Origin: Dellaglioa algida DSM 15638
Lineage (GTDB): Bacteria; Bacillota; Bacilli; Lactobacillales; Lactobacillaceae
DNA length: 64,000 nucleotides
Direction: 5' to 3'
Assembly: GCF_001434695.1 (NCBI RefSeq)
Contig: NZ_AZDI01000008.1
Coordinates: 1 to 64,000 of the forward strand
The notes under the pieces are model-generated. The model searched no databases, was not told the origin of the DNA, and saw only the letters and a program-made list of their open reading frames with translations. Numbering within the stretch: the first letter of the stretch is position 1; the number at the start of each line of letters is the position of its first letter. The position numbers and the translations under genes are program-made. Shown piece by piece: positions 10,383 to 18,988 of the stretch.

Positions 10383-11152
10383 TGTTAACATTGGTTAAAC
10401 AAGAAACATTCAAATTATTGAAAAAGAAATCAACACCAATTATTTCAATTTTACTTACCATTTTTATTTTTGGCGTTGCAATTATCTCAAAAATGAATCC
10501 TAAAATATTTGGAGCTAAAGACCTGTTTGTTGGTGGTTTTGGCGCAACGTTCTTTATCGTGATGATAATGGTTGCGAGTGCAAGTACAATTGTTGCTATG
10601 GAATCACAATTTGGAACAATTAAAGATTTGTTATATCGTAAATATTCACGGGGGGCCGTTTTATCAAGTAAATGGTTGACCGTGTTCATCTACTCAATCT
10701 ATTTAAACGTATTAGTGATTGTTGCTTCAATTGTTGCTAAAGTAATCTTCTTACCTGATCTATCATTCGCAGAAAAAGTAGGAAATCAAATGATTATCGG
10801 CGCATTAACAACATCCCTCGCTGGTAACTTTGTGAATTTATGGTTAATTATCAGTTTAGTCTTGCTATTAGCTAGTGCCTTTAATAGTTCTGGTGCTTCA
10901 ATTGCTGCCGGAATTGGATTCTACTTCTTAACGAGTATCCTTTCAGGTATCCAAATTTTAGTTATTACTAAATGGGACTGGGTTAAATGGAATCCGCTTA
11001 ACATGATGAACTTGAGTAATCAGTTATCAGCCGGAAAAACATTTGAGGCTTTAACACATTTGACGACAAATCAATTAATTTGGGGTAACCTTGGTTACAC
11101 AGCAGTATTCTTATTCTTGGGATACCTCGTATTCAAGCGTAAAAATGTTTAA
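10382..11152 (+). CDS. ABC-2-type permease partner
   Basis: A 256-residue membrane protein with six hydrophobic segments (starting about residues 17, 54, 101, 150, 179 and 235). This is the layout of ABC-2 permeases that pair with BcrA-like ATPases. The motif TIVAMESQFGTIKDLL resembles the conserved E..GT.K motif of this family, where the protein meets the ATPase. It overlaps the ATPase gene by one base and ends in a strong terminator. Confidence 0.85.
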   Translation: MLTLVKQETFKLLKKKSTPIISILLTIFIFGVAIISKMNPKIFGAKDLFVGGFGATFFIVMIMVASASTIVAMESQFGTIKDLLYRKYSRGAVLSSKWLTVFIYSIYLNVLVIVASIVAKVIFLPDLSFAEKVGNQMIIGALTTSLAGNFVNLWLIISLVLLLASAFNSSGASIAAGIGFYFLTSILSGIQILVITKWDWVKWNPLNMMNLSNQLSAGKTFEALTHLTTNQLIWGNLGYTAVFLFLGYLVFKRKNV

Positions 11153-11170
11153 CTAACCGGTTGAAATTAA

Positions 11171-11210
11171 AATGGATAACGTAGAATTTTCTACGTTATC
11201 CATTTTTTTA
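11171..11210 (+). terminator. Strong terminator after the second ABC pair
   Basis: A perfect 16-base-pair stem with a 2-base centre (11171-11186 with 11189-11204) is followed by a T run on the plus strand. Confidence 0.9.
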
Positions 11211-11218
11211 TTTAATTA

Positions 11219-11512
11219 TTAAGAAATAGAATTATCTAGATACATTTTTATTTTTTCAAAGTCCTTTTCTATAAATAAACGTGCTGGCACCTCAATTATT
11301 GGTAAATTATTTTCATTATCAAAAGGCACGAAAGGTTTGGGGACCACCAAATAATCAACGCTGTCTTTATCTTTAAGATAGTTAACTGAAACATCATAAT
11401 ACCTAGAAAAATAGGCTTTTAGGTCATCGTGATTTTTAATAAATGGGATAGCATCTATTGAACTAAAGTTTATACCGGAACTAACGGTTAATACAAAACA
11501 TATTTTCTTCAT
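11219..11512 (-). CDS. Small cytoplasmic protein of unknown function
   Basis: A 97-residue soluble protein with no family I recognise. The N-terminus (MKKICFVLTVSSGINFSS) looks like the first beta strand of an alpha/beta fold followed by a loop. Further strand/helix alternation (VDYLVVPKPFVPF, IIEVPARLFIEKDFEKIK) resembles a small Rossmann-like fold or the IIB domain of a phosphotransferase, but no phospho-acceptor Cys is evident at the usual place. The ribosome site is GAAAGGAGGG. It stands alone between two transporter operons. Confidence 0.6.
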   Translation of the reverse strand: MKKICFVLTVSSGINFSSIDAIPFIKNHDDLKAYFSRYYDVSVNYLKDKDSVDYLVVPKPFVPFDNENNLPIIEVPARLFIEKDFEKIKMYLDNSIS

Positions 11513-11741
11513 GAAATCCCTCCTTTCTGTATAATGTTACGATAAATGAGCATCTTTGTAAAACGCTTTCTTTAAACGCATATGTACAACTCTGACCGTT
11601 AATATTTATGTTATTTTAATAAAATAGAGACTCATGCGCTAACGTTGTTTAGAGTTGTATACTTCGTTATACTGAGAAGAAATAATTAATCAAAAATTTA
11701 AATTTTAATGAAATGTGAACAACATAGAAAGGACATTTAAG

Positions 11742-12565
11742 ATGTTAATATTTAATAGAAAAAAAGAGTTATATTTTTAATTTGTTCATATTTATATGTG
11801 GTAATAGCGACGATTTTATACGCAAAAAATGAGTATATCAGTTTAGCAAGTATTCCAAAAGAAGCTTCAGGATTAAATTTCTTTTATGGTACACAGGGGA
11901 GCTTTTCATCAGCACTTTTATTCTTTTTCTATATCTCAGTGATGCCATTTCTTTATTCTCATAATATTATCAGCGCTAAAAATAACCATTTTGATAACCT
12001 TATGATCACACGACTGGGTTCACAAAAACGCTATCGACTAAAAGCAATCGTAATGAATATCGTCTATTCAGGAGGTATCTTTTTAAGTTATCGAATTTTA
12101 GAATTAGTTGTTTCCGTTATGATAATTAATCCAATTAATTTTACGGAAGAGACACGGAGTCTGTTCGATCAATTACCTTACGTCTTCTCAACGAACGCTA
12201 TCCTAAACTTAGTCTTTTACCTTATCCTATCAACAATTGGCGCTATGGTATTTGCTAGCTTCATTTTAAGTATCGGTTTATTTTTGAAAAATTCGGTTCT
12301 TTATTACGCCGTAGGACTGATTGTAAGTTTATTTTTTTCGTTAGTACCGGCTCTACTAATGGGGTTATTAAATATTAGAAGTTTTATTGGCTCTCTCTTT
12401 ATGAATTCGGTGTCTTTTGACACCTTATTCACACCTGGAATACGGACGATTGGCTCCTATGCGCCTAAATTTAATGCGTGGTTTCCCTTTATCGGCTCAG
12501 TTTTCTTTTTTGGGTTAGTTACTTTTATTTTATATAAGGTATGGGATCAATACTATGATGAGTAG
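11742..12565 (+). pseudogene. ABC permease gene with frameshift at an A7 tract
   Basis: The ATG at 11742, behind GAAAGGA, starts MLIFNRKK and stops at TAA 11778-11780. A one-base backward shift at the seven A residues (11759-11765) joins this to RVIFLICSYLYVVIATILY and a long open frame to 12565, with six or so membrane segments. Without the shift, the first usable start is the GTG at 11798, which has no ribosome site and lacks part of the first membrane helix. The sequence A AAA AAA is a known slippery type, so the product may still be made by slippage. It is the first of three permeases around one ATPase. Confidence 0.7.
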
Positions 12566-12583
12566 GAATGAGGAGGTAGCAGG

Positions 12584-13117
12584 ATGATTGGAATTTTAAA
12601 TCGTAAGAAGAATGTCTTACTACTTATGGCAGTGTTGGTTTGTGGCGGTGGGAATCTATTAATGTTAGGCGGGTTAAATAAAGATGTTTATTCTACTTTA
12701 GCTCAGACTAATTTTATAACGACTGTACCTAACGTAATTGTACTTGTGTTAATCTTTAGCCAGTTAGTGAGGTACAACCGGATCAGTAACTTACTCATTA
12801 CAAGAGTGAAATTGACAAAATATTTAACAAGTCAGTTGATGTTGTCTATGAGTCTTGGACTCGTTTATTTAGGATTTCAATACGCTTTAAATTTATGGTT
12901 GTTGCCTGTTGAACATCCGGCTAGAGTCGGCGTCATTTATCTCTATTTATTGATTAATATGGTCTTATTTTTATTTGAAATTATGGTTATGAACTTAATT
13001 AATTTTGGAATGAACCCTGTGTTCGTGTTCGCAGTTGCACTGGGAATGAATTTTATCTGGCATTACGCATTTGTGATGAATATTATTTCTAAATGGTATG
13101 TGGAGGGAATTATATAA
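12584..13117 (+). CDS. Second permease subunit of the three-permease ABC system
   Basis: A 177-residue, very hydrophobic protein with about five membrane helices, unlike any family I can name. It follows the frameshifted permease by 18 bases, has AGGAGG upstream, and overlaps the start of the ATPase gene by one base (TAATG). The layout of several small permeases with one ATPase recalls LanEFG-like immunity or peptide-export transporters, but that is only context. Confidence 0.7.
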   Translation: MIGILNRKKNVLLLMAVLVCGGGNLLMLGGLNKDVYSTLAQTNFITTVPNVIVLVLIFSQLVRYNRISNLLITRVKLTKYLTSQLMLSMSLGLVYLGFQYALNLWLLPVEHPARVGVIYLYLLINMVLFLFEIMVMNLINFGMNPVFVFAVALGMNFIWHYAFVMNIISKWYVEGII

Positions 13118-13731
13118 TGGAAACTAAAAAAATGTTAAAAATAGAAGCATTATCAAAGAAAATTAAACAACATGAGATTATTAATGACTTAAATTTAACC
13201 GTTGATTCAGGTGAATTAATCCATATCATGGGGATTAATGGATCCGGAAAATCAACTCTTTTCAAAATCATCGCTAATATTATGGAACCAAGTAGTGGAA
13301 CTGTTACACTTTTTGAAAACGTAGAAATTGGGGCATTAATTGAGAACCCGAGCTTTATGGAAACTAGTACAGCTAAAGAAAATATGAAGTTCTTATCTCA
13401 AATTAATCATCATTACAATGAGAAAAGAATCAGTGACTTATTTAGCAAGCTTGATTTAGATTATAATAGTCGTGAAAAAATTAATAAGTACTCACTAGGT
13501 ATGCGTCAAAAAGTGGGCATTATACAAGCTATTATGGAGAATCAAAACTTAATCTTGTTGGATGAACCTACACGAGGTCTTGATAAAAAGGCATTGGAAA
13601 CGTTTGGCCAGATGGTTATGGAGCTAATTGGTGAAGGGAAATCTATTATTATTGCGTCACATGAAAACTTATCAGAATTGGAATTTACAACGCGTTATGA
13701 ACTAGTCGAAGGTGACTTACAAAAGTTATGA
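13117..13731 (+). CDS. ABC transporter ATP-binding protein
   Basis: A short 204-residue ABC ATPase. Walker A is GINGSGKSTL, the signature is YSLGMRQKVGIIQA, Walker B is LILLDEPTRGLD and the H-loop is ASHENLSE. The start is the ATG at 13117, well spaced after TGGAGGG; an in-frame upstream start at 13093 would lie inside the preceding gene. Its 3' end overlaps the next gene by four bases. The protein is close in type to lantibiotic-immunity ATPases. It presumably drives the three flanking membrane proteins. Confidence 0.88.
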   Translation: METKKMLKIEALSKKIKQHEIINDLNLTVDSGELIHIMGINGSGKSTLFKIIANIMEPSSGTVTLFENVEIGALIENPSFMETSTAKENMKFLSQINHHYNEKRISDLFSKLDLDYNSREKINKYSLGMRQKVGIIQAIMENQNLILLDEPTRGLDKKALETFGQMVMELIGEGKSIIIASHENLSELEFTTRYELVEGDLQKL

Positions 13732-14201
13732 GAAAGAATCAAGTTATCCTTTATTTGGTACTATTAGAACTATGTATTTTTGGTCTCTATTATCAAGATC
13801 CCAAAATTATGAATGCTATTCAATATAATTTTGCATGGAATGGGACGCTAATGAGTCAATTGACGATTATTTTCTTGAGTTGTCTCGAGGTATTAATTAT
13901 TTTAATTCCCATTAATGATATCTGGCAATTGGAGAATATGATTCGTCCTCGAGTTAACAACGTGAAATATTATTGGTTGGCCTTTAAGCGAATTGCACCA
14001 AATCTTATCATACTCATTGTTATAAATTTGGTAATGAGTCTGGCAATTAAACAAAATTTTGTTATAGGTGATTTACGAATTTTAGTGACAACCTTGATGA
14101 GTCTCATGATAACGTTGACCTTTAGAACGAATAAATATATTTTTTTTGAGATGTTGTGCATGATTATGGTAGTTAGAATTGGATTTAGTCTGTTAAATTA
14201 A
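13728..14201 (+). CDS. Third membrane subunit of the ABC system
   Basis: A 157-residue hydrophobic protein with about four membrane helices, unrecognised at family level. It overlaps the ATPase gene by ATGA. There is no strong ribosome site of its own, suggesting coupled translation. It ends the operon before a bidirectional terminator. Confidence 0.65.
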   Translation: MRKNQVILYLVLLELCIFGLYYQDPKIMNAIQYNFAWNGTLMSQLTIIFLSCLEVLIILIPINDIWQLENMIRPRVNNVKYYWLAFKRIAPNLIILIVINLVMSLAIKQNFVIGDLRILVTTLMSLMITLTFRTNKYIFFEMLCMIMVVRIGFSLLN

Positions 14202-14203
14202 AT

Positions 14204-14252
14204 AAAAACGCACCATTTAAGATAAATTATCTTCTTAAATGGTGTGTTTTTA
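14204..14252. terminator. Bidirectional terminator
   Basis: A stem of CACCATTTAAGA with TCTTAAATGGTG, flanked by A- and T-rich runs, sits between the convergent ABC operon and the DUF1002 gene and can serve both. Confidence 0.8.
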
Positions 14253-14255
14253 TGT

Positions 14256-15263
14256 TTATGAAATCATTGATGTAATAGCTGACCAGATAGAACTGAAGAA
14301 TGAGACGATTGCATCCCATATTTTTTGTAAGAAGTTACGATTTTCAGACGTATTCAATTTGCTGAAAATATCTTTCGCACCATCTTGAATGTTTGTTGCG
14401 ACTTTGTTAGCTTGTGACTTGAAATCGGATGAATCTAAAGCACCCGAGTCACGAATCTTAATTAAAACAGCAACAATTTGTTGTTTTTGATTGTCAGTAA
14501 TGATGTTAGTTAAGTTATTATTTGTGATTTGGTTATTCACAATATTTGTAATCTGGTTGTTCGTAACGTTGCTACCTTCTTTGGCCATATCTTTCTTGGC
14601 ACCGGCTACCGCATTATTTAACTGTGAATCCGTGTAACCGTCTTTACTCTTATTAGCTTGCGTAATGTCACTTAACGTCGACATTTCATTTTGAGCGGCA
14701 GTCACTTGTTTTGTATTCAAGGTTTCACCGTTTTGAGCAAAAGCTGCATAGACACCAGCAAGGGCGCCAGAACCATCAATTCTTGTTGCGGAAGTCACAT
14801 AGATGTTAGCGTCGGTTACCCCAGCCGTTAAGGCCGCATTCTTATATTGGTTTTCCGTAATTGTCGTAATATTATTTGTGCCATTGTAATCTAAAATTTT
14901 AACGTTAATTCCGGAACCACTGCTGGTTTTTTGAACCATCGCTGATGACCAAACGCCTGAATCTGAGTTGAAGGTACTACCAGAACTATTGAGATATTTA
15001 ACCAACGTGGATCCATTAACTGGTAAGGTCGAGTAAGTAGAATTACTGTCTAAACTCGCTGTTAATGTCGAAATTGTACCCGATTTCTGTGAATCCGTTA
15101 AACTTGAACCTAATGTGACAACGGGATTTGACCAATCGGTTGTCTTTTCTGTTGTTGATGAAGCCGAACTAGATGTGTCAGTTGCAGCGTGAGCAACTGA
15201 TCCTAAACTAAGGACAGCTAATGTAGTGACTGCCGCCGTATAAATTATATTTTTGAATTTCAT
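14256..15263 (-). CDS. Secreted DUF1002 protein (YpuA-like)
   Basis: A 335-residue exported protein of the DUF1002 family. A signal peptide (cleavage likely after AHA, residue 27) is followed by a Ser/Thr-rich linker. The DUF1002 region is about residues 45-290, with repeated Asn-rich segments (NNQITNIVNNQITNNNLTN). A hydrophobic, Trp-containing C-terminus (IWDAIVSFFSSIWSAITSM) may associate with the membrane. The Bacillus homologue YpuA is linked to envelope stress; function is otherwise unknown. Confidence 0.8.
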   Translation of the reverse strand: MKFKNIIYTAAVTTLAVLSLGSVAHAATDTSSSASSTTEKTTDWSNPVVTLGSSLTDSQKSGTISTLTASLDSNSTYSTLPVNGSTLVKYLNSSGSTFNSDSGVWSSAMVQKTSSGSGINVKILDYNGTNNITTITENQYKNAALTAGVTDANIYVTSATRIDGSGALAGVYAAFAQNGETLNTKQVTAAQNEMSTLSDITQANKSKDGYTDSQLNNAVAGAKKDMAKEGSNVTNNQITNIVNNQITNNNLTNIITDNQKQQIVAVLIKIRDSGALDSSDFKSQANKVATNIQDGAKDIFSKLNTSENRNFLQKIWDAIVSFFSSIWSAITSMIS

Positions 15264-15540
15264 AATGTGACCCTCTCAATTAACATATATTTTAACTTAA
15301 TTATACCTATCTGGAGAGAAAAGCATAATAAATGGATTTAAATAATAGAAAAAATTAAGGATTATCAGTATTGCGTTCATTCGCATAAAATACATTCAAA
15401 ACCCTATGATATAAGGAAATGCAAATTTGATTTGCGGTATGCTATTTTTGGTTGCGGGAGATTGCCCCATCCGTTGCTTGTTGAACATTTTACCGGATGA
15501 TAATATTAAGGTGTTAATTAAAGGAAAGTAGGACATCGGG

Positions 15541-15948
15541 ATGAAAATTATTTTTGCAGAACAATTGGTTAAATGTCGTAAGGAAAAACAGTTGTCGCAA
15601 GAGGAATTGGCGAACCAATTATTTATCTCAAGACAAGCTATCTCAAAATGGGAAACGGGAGAAGCTGAACCGGATTTAGGTAAAATTGAAGCAGCTGCGA
15701 AGGTGTTGGACGTTCCTGTAGAAGTTTTATTATTTGGCGGGGATGCCAGTCAATCTGAATCAGGATTTAAAAAGAAAATTAAAGGCCTACTTGAAGAAGA
15801 TGAGGCGGATAAAGATTGGCATGAAAATCATCGATGGCGAGAATGGCAATACAAACCTATTAATAATGGATGGGAATTTTTGGCACGCTACTATTGGGTT
15901 ATCTTTGGTTTCATCGGAATGTTAGTTTGGGCCCTTGCTCGGACATAA
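15541..15948 (+). CDS. XRE-family regulator with C-terminal membrane helix
   Basis: A 135-residue protein. The N-terminal helix-turn-helix (about residues 8-63; LSQEELANQLFISRQAISKWE) is a typical XRE/Cro DNA-binding domain. A charged linker follows, and then one hydrophobic segment near the C-terminus (YWVIFGFIGMLVWALA) that should anchor it in the membrane. Such anchored XRE proteins are common in lactobacilli near transporter genes. The ribosome site is GGAAAGTAGGA. The 277 bases upstream hold no other gene I can identify. Target unknown. Confidence 0.85.
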   Translation: MKIIFAEQLVKCRKEKQLSQEELANQLFISRQAISKWETGEAEPDLGKIEAAAKVLDVPVEVLLFGGDASQSESGFKKKIKGLLEEDEADKDWHENHRWREWQYKPINNGWEFLARYYWVIFGFIGMLVWALART

Positions 15949-15967
15949 TAAGCGCTAAAAAAATAAA

Positions 15968-16012
15968 AAATACTCAACACTCACGAAAAATTCGGAGTGT
16001 TGAGCATTTTTT
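15968..16012. terminator. Bidirectional terminator between XRE and MerR genes
   Basis: CTCAACACTC (15973-15982) pairs with GAGTGTTGAG (15995-16004), flanked by A- and T-rich tracts, between convergent genes. Confidence 0.8.
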
Positions 16013-16475
16013 ATTTTACTGGAACAACTTTTATTTCGGTTGAGTCATCATGAATTACAACGTATAACGTCTGAGTTTCTTCTTTATCGAAGAATCCGAG
16101 ATTGATACATGGTAAACCATCGATTTCTTCAACGCCCACGAAACGATCCGTAAAGATTTGACGTAGCATTTTACCCATTTTTTTATGCGCATTGGCTTTT
16201 TCTGCCGCAGTTTTGAGAGTGAACCCAGAATCTAGGTAAGATTTGATTAAACGAATAATCGATAATGTATGGTAAGAATATTTTCTGTTTTGATTTTTAT
16301 TCGTCTTAATTGATTCAATGAAGCCTTTTTGTTCCCAATAGCGAATTTGGCTCTGTGTAAGACCAGTTGTTTCAGCAATTTCGCCGATACCAATCGAGAA
16401 TGTATCGTTTTTCATAATATCGGCCATTCTTTTCGCATAATCTTGAATATTTGCGATGTCGTTTATATCAGCCAT
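16011..16475 (-). CDS. MerR-family regulator of the MFS pump operon
   Basis: A 154-residue regulator. The MerR helix-turn-helix (about residues 24-95) shows FSIGEIAETTGLTQSQIRYW and the following wing with KGFIESIKTNKNQNRKY. The C-terminal part is short and could bind a small ligand; no metal-binding Cys cluster is present. The ribosome site is GGAGG. It is divergent from the MFS/DUF4811 operon, and the only strong palindrome in the shared region overlaps the pump promoter, so it is likely a drug-responsive regulator of that pump. Confidence 0.88.
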   Translation of the reverse strand: MADINDIANIQDYAKRMADIMKNDTFSIGIGEIAETTGLTQSQIRYWEQKGFIESIKTNKNQNRKYSYHTLSIIRLIKSYLDSGFTLKTAAEKANAHKKMGKMLRQIFTDRFVGVEEIDGLPCINLGFFDKEETQTLYVVIHDDSTEIKVVPVK

Positions 16476-16561
16476 ATAAATTTACCTCCAAATTAAAAAA
16501 TTTATTAATGATAACGGGATTAATCTTGTCATATTTACTCTATTGATTATATATTTTTTAA

Positions 16562-16607
16562 AACGTATGTCAAGTAGGTTGACATACGTTGCAAATAGTC
16601 TTATATT
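16562..16607 (+). promoter_or_regulatory. MFS operon promoter with perfect palindromic operator
   Basis: A 12-base perfect inverted repeat, AACGTATGTCAA (16562-16573) and TTGACATACGTT (16579-16590), has a 5-base centre. Its right arm contains a consensus -35 TTGACA (16579-16584); 17 bases later is TATATT (16602-16607). The operator therefore covers the -35 box. The 17-base spacer is not the long 19-20-base type activated by classic MerR proteins, so repression is more likely. Confidence 0.8.
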
Positions 16608-16648
16608 AATAGTCGAAGTTATTTTAAGAGGAAAAGAAGGTCAGCAAA

Positions 16649-18106
16649 ATGAATTTAGATGCAAAAGGAAGACCGTATAATCGTAACCTATTGATTGCAA
16701 CATTGTTAATAGGAACGTTCTGTACGGTTTTGAATCAAACAATTTTAGCAACAGCATATCCAACGTTAATGAAGGACTTTAACGTGACAACGTCAACAGT
16801 TCAATGGTTAACAACTGGATTTATGTTGGTTAATGGGATCCTTATCCCTGTTAGTGCGTGGTTAAGTAGTCGTGTGAACACAAAATGGCTCTATATTGGG
16901 GCAATGATGATTTTTGAACTTGGAACGGTGATGTCATATACAGCACCTAACTTTAGTTTCTTACTTGCCGGTCGTTTAGTTCAAGCTGTCGGTGTCGGTG
17001 TAACGATGCCATTACTCCAAACGATTATGTTATCGATTTTCCCACCAGAAAAACGTGGGGCATCAATGGGACTTGCCGGAATGGTTATTGGGTTGGCACC
17101 CGCTATTGGACCCACGCTTTCAGGTTGGGTCGTGGATAATGCAACATGGCGTGATCTTTTCGGAATGATTGTACCTATCGTAGCCGTTGTTATTGTGGCT
17201 TCTTTCTGGTTTATGAAACCCGTTATTGAAACGCATAAATCAAAAATTGATATTCTATCATTAATCGTATCAACAATTGGTTTTGGTAGTTTACTTTATG
17301 GCTTCTCAACTGTTGGTGATAATGGTTGGGGTAGCGTGTCAGTACTTAGTTTCTTAGCAATTGGGGTTATCTTTATTGGTCTTTTCGTATGGCGTCAACT
17401 AACTATGGAAACACCATTCTTAGAATTACACGTCTTTGCGTCTAAAGAATACACAATTGCTGCGCTCTTAAGTTCTATCGTTAATATGGCTATGATCGGT
17501 GTCGAAATGATCTTGCCAATGTACCTACAAACTGTGCGTGGAGATAGTGCTTTCCAATCAGGGTTAACGTTATTAGCCGGGGCATTGATGATGGGAATTA
17601 TGAGTCCATTCACGGGTCGTCTGTTTGATTTATTTGGGGCTAAGAAGTTAGCGACTGGTGGGATGTTCCTATTAACGTTAGGAACAATTCCTTTCGCATT
17701 CTTAACGAAAGATACGCCAACGTTATACATCGTGGTCATGTACGCTATCCGGATGTTCGGGATTTCAATGGTTATGATGCCAACAACAACGTCTGGGATG
17801 AATGCTTTACCAGCTAGATTGATGGGTCATGGAACGGCCGTTAATAATACAGCACGTCAAATTGCTAGTTCAATTGTGACAGCTGTCATGGTTTCTGTTT
17901 TAACAAACGTAACGGTAGATGCACTGCCTGGTAAATCATTGCTTAAATCAGCACCTTTAGATTATAAGAACCAAGCGATTAATGCGACGTTGAGTGGGTA
18001 TAAAGCAGCCTTTGCCATTGCGATTATTTTCTGTGTCATTGGTCTTTGGCTCTCATTCTTCTTAAAATCAAAACAACAAGTAACAAATAACGGGGGTGCA
18101 AAATAA
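16649..18106 (+). CDS. MFS multidrug efflux transporter, DHA2 (EmrB/LmrB) family
   Basis: A 485-residue proton-driven drug exporter with about 14 membrane helices. The N-terminal segment shows NQTILATAYPTLMKDFNVTTS, cut here to its core LATAYPTLMKDFN, followed by TVQWLTTGFMLVNGILIPVSA, the classic DHA2 motif region. Motif C-like GLAPAIGPTLSGWVVD is also present. Its stop overlaps the DUF4811 start (TAATG). LmrB-like pumps in lactic acid bacteria export drugs and bacteriocin-like compounds; the substrate is not deducible. Confidence 0.92.
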   Translation: MNLDAKGRPYNRNLLIATLLIGTFCTVLNQTILATAYPTLMKDFNVTTSTVQWLTTGFMLVNGILIPVSAWLSSRVNTKWLYIGAMMIFELGTVMSYTAPNFSFLLAGRLVQAVGVGVTMPLLQTIMLSIFPPEKRGASMGLAGMVIGLAPAIGPTLSGWVVDNATWRDLFGMIVPIVAVVIVASFWFMKPVIETHKSKIDILSLIVSTIGFGSLLYGFSTVGDNGWGSVSVLSFLAIGVIFIGLFVWRQLTMETPFLELHVFASKEYTIAALLSSIVNMAMIGVEMILPMYLQTVRGDSAFQSGLTLLAGALMMGIMSPFTGRLFDLFGAKKLATGGMFLLTLGTIPFAFLTKDTPTLYIVVMYAIRMFGISMVMMPTTTSGMNALPARLMGHGTAVNNTARQIASSIVTAVMVSVLTNVTVDALPGKSLLKSAPLDYKNQAINATLSGYKAAFAIAIIFCVIGLWLSFFLKSKQQVTNNGGAK

Positions 18107-18858
18107 TGATTATTATTTTATTGGTTATTGCCGTTGTTTTATTCTTCCTAACATGGAATTTAATTAGGAATAATGCAGTAAGTTATACGCTCGGTGGTAT
18201 TTTTGCACTTTGTATTATCGTTCTCGGTGGGATGATTGTTGTCAATTACAGCACTCATTACGGGATGGAAAAAGTAACAACAACTAAAACAGAATCTTTA
18301 GCTTCAATGTCTAAGGATACGAACTTATTGGTCTACCAACCAATTGGGACGGATGGTTCTGAAAAAGTAGTCGTCTATAAAAATACGGCATCACAAACAA
18401 AAACGAAACATACGCAAACGGATGATACAACTAGCAAAATCGTTGAAAATGCGAAGAGCAATAAGTTGGTAGTCAAAGAAACGCGTTGGGTATATAAAAA
18501 TAATACCTACAAATTGATGTTTGGAATCGCCGATAACAATCATGTCTTAATTAAACGAACGAATACGTTCTATGTTAAGAAAGATATGCTAGTTTTAACG
18601 GCTAACCAAGCTAAGGCAATGCCTAAAATAGTTAAAGCTGAACAAGCTCAAGTAAATTCTAAGGCTGGTAAAGCAAAACTTGCTAAAGAAGGGGCTACCT
18701 TCGCTAAGGAAGCAGTCGCAAATGCAATGATGAAAAATGATAAAATTTCATCCGCAGATAAAGCTGAAATAGTTAAACAAGCAACTGACGCATTTAAGGT
18801 ACAAGAAAAGGCAAAAGTTATGCAAGCTATTTTAAAAGAAGTTAAACAAGTTAAATAA
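18106..18858 (+). CDS. DUF4811 protein, partner of the MFS pump
   Basis: A 250-residue protein with two N-terminal membrane helices (about residues 2-18 and 28-46) and a large external or cytoplasmic domain rich in Lys and Ala towards the C-terminus. It matches DUF4811, a family that in lactobacilli is almost always encoded directly after an LmrB-type pump. The one-base overlap indicates translational coupling. It may be an accessory subunit, but no function is established. Confidence 0.8.
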   Translation: MIIILLVIAVVLFFLTWNLIRNNAVSYTLGGIFALCIIVLGGMIVVNYSTHYGMEKVTTTKTESLASMSKDTNLLVYQPIGTDGSEKVVVYKNTASQTKTKHTQTDDTTSKIVENAKSNKLVVKETRWVYKNNTYKLMFGIADNNHVLIKRTNTFYVKKDMLVLTANQAKAMPKIVKAEQAQVNSKAGKAKLAKEGATFAKEAVANAMMKNDKISSADKAEIVKQATDAFKVQEKAKVMQAILKEVKQVK

Positions 18859-18875
18859 ACGGTCTATAACGTTGT

Positions 18876-18913
18876 AACCACGCTAGTTAGTAAACTAGTG
18901 TGGTTATTTTTTT
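18876..18913 (+). terminator. Terminator of the MFS/DUF4811 operon
   Basis: AACCACGCTAGTT pairs with AACTAGTGTGGTT (18876-18888 with 18893-18905, one wobble pair), followed by nine T residues. Confidence 0.9.
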
Positions 18914-18988
18914 TAATTAAAATATGAATTATAAAATGAACAATGCTATAATACGTTAATGGCATATACAATAAAAGGGGATTTTTGA

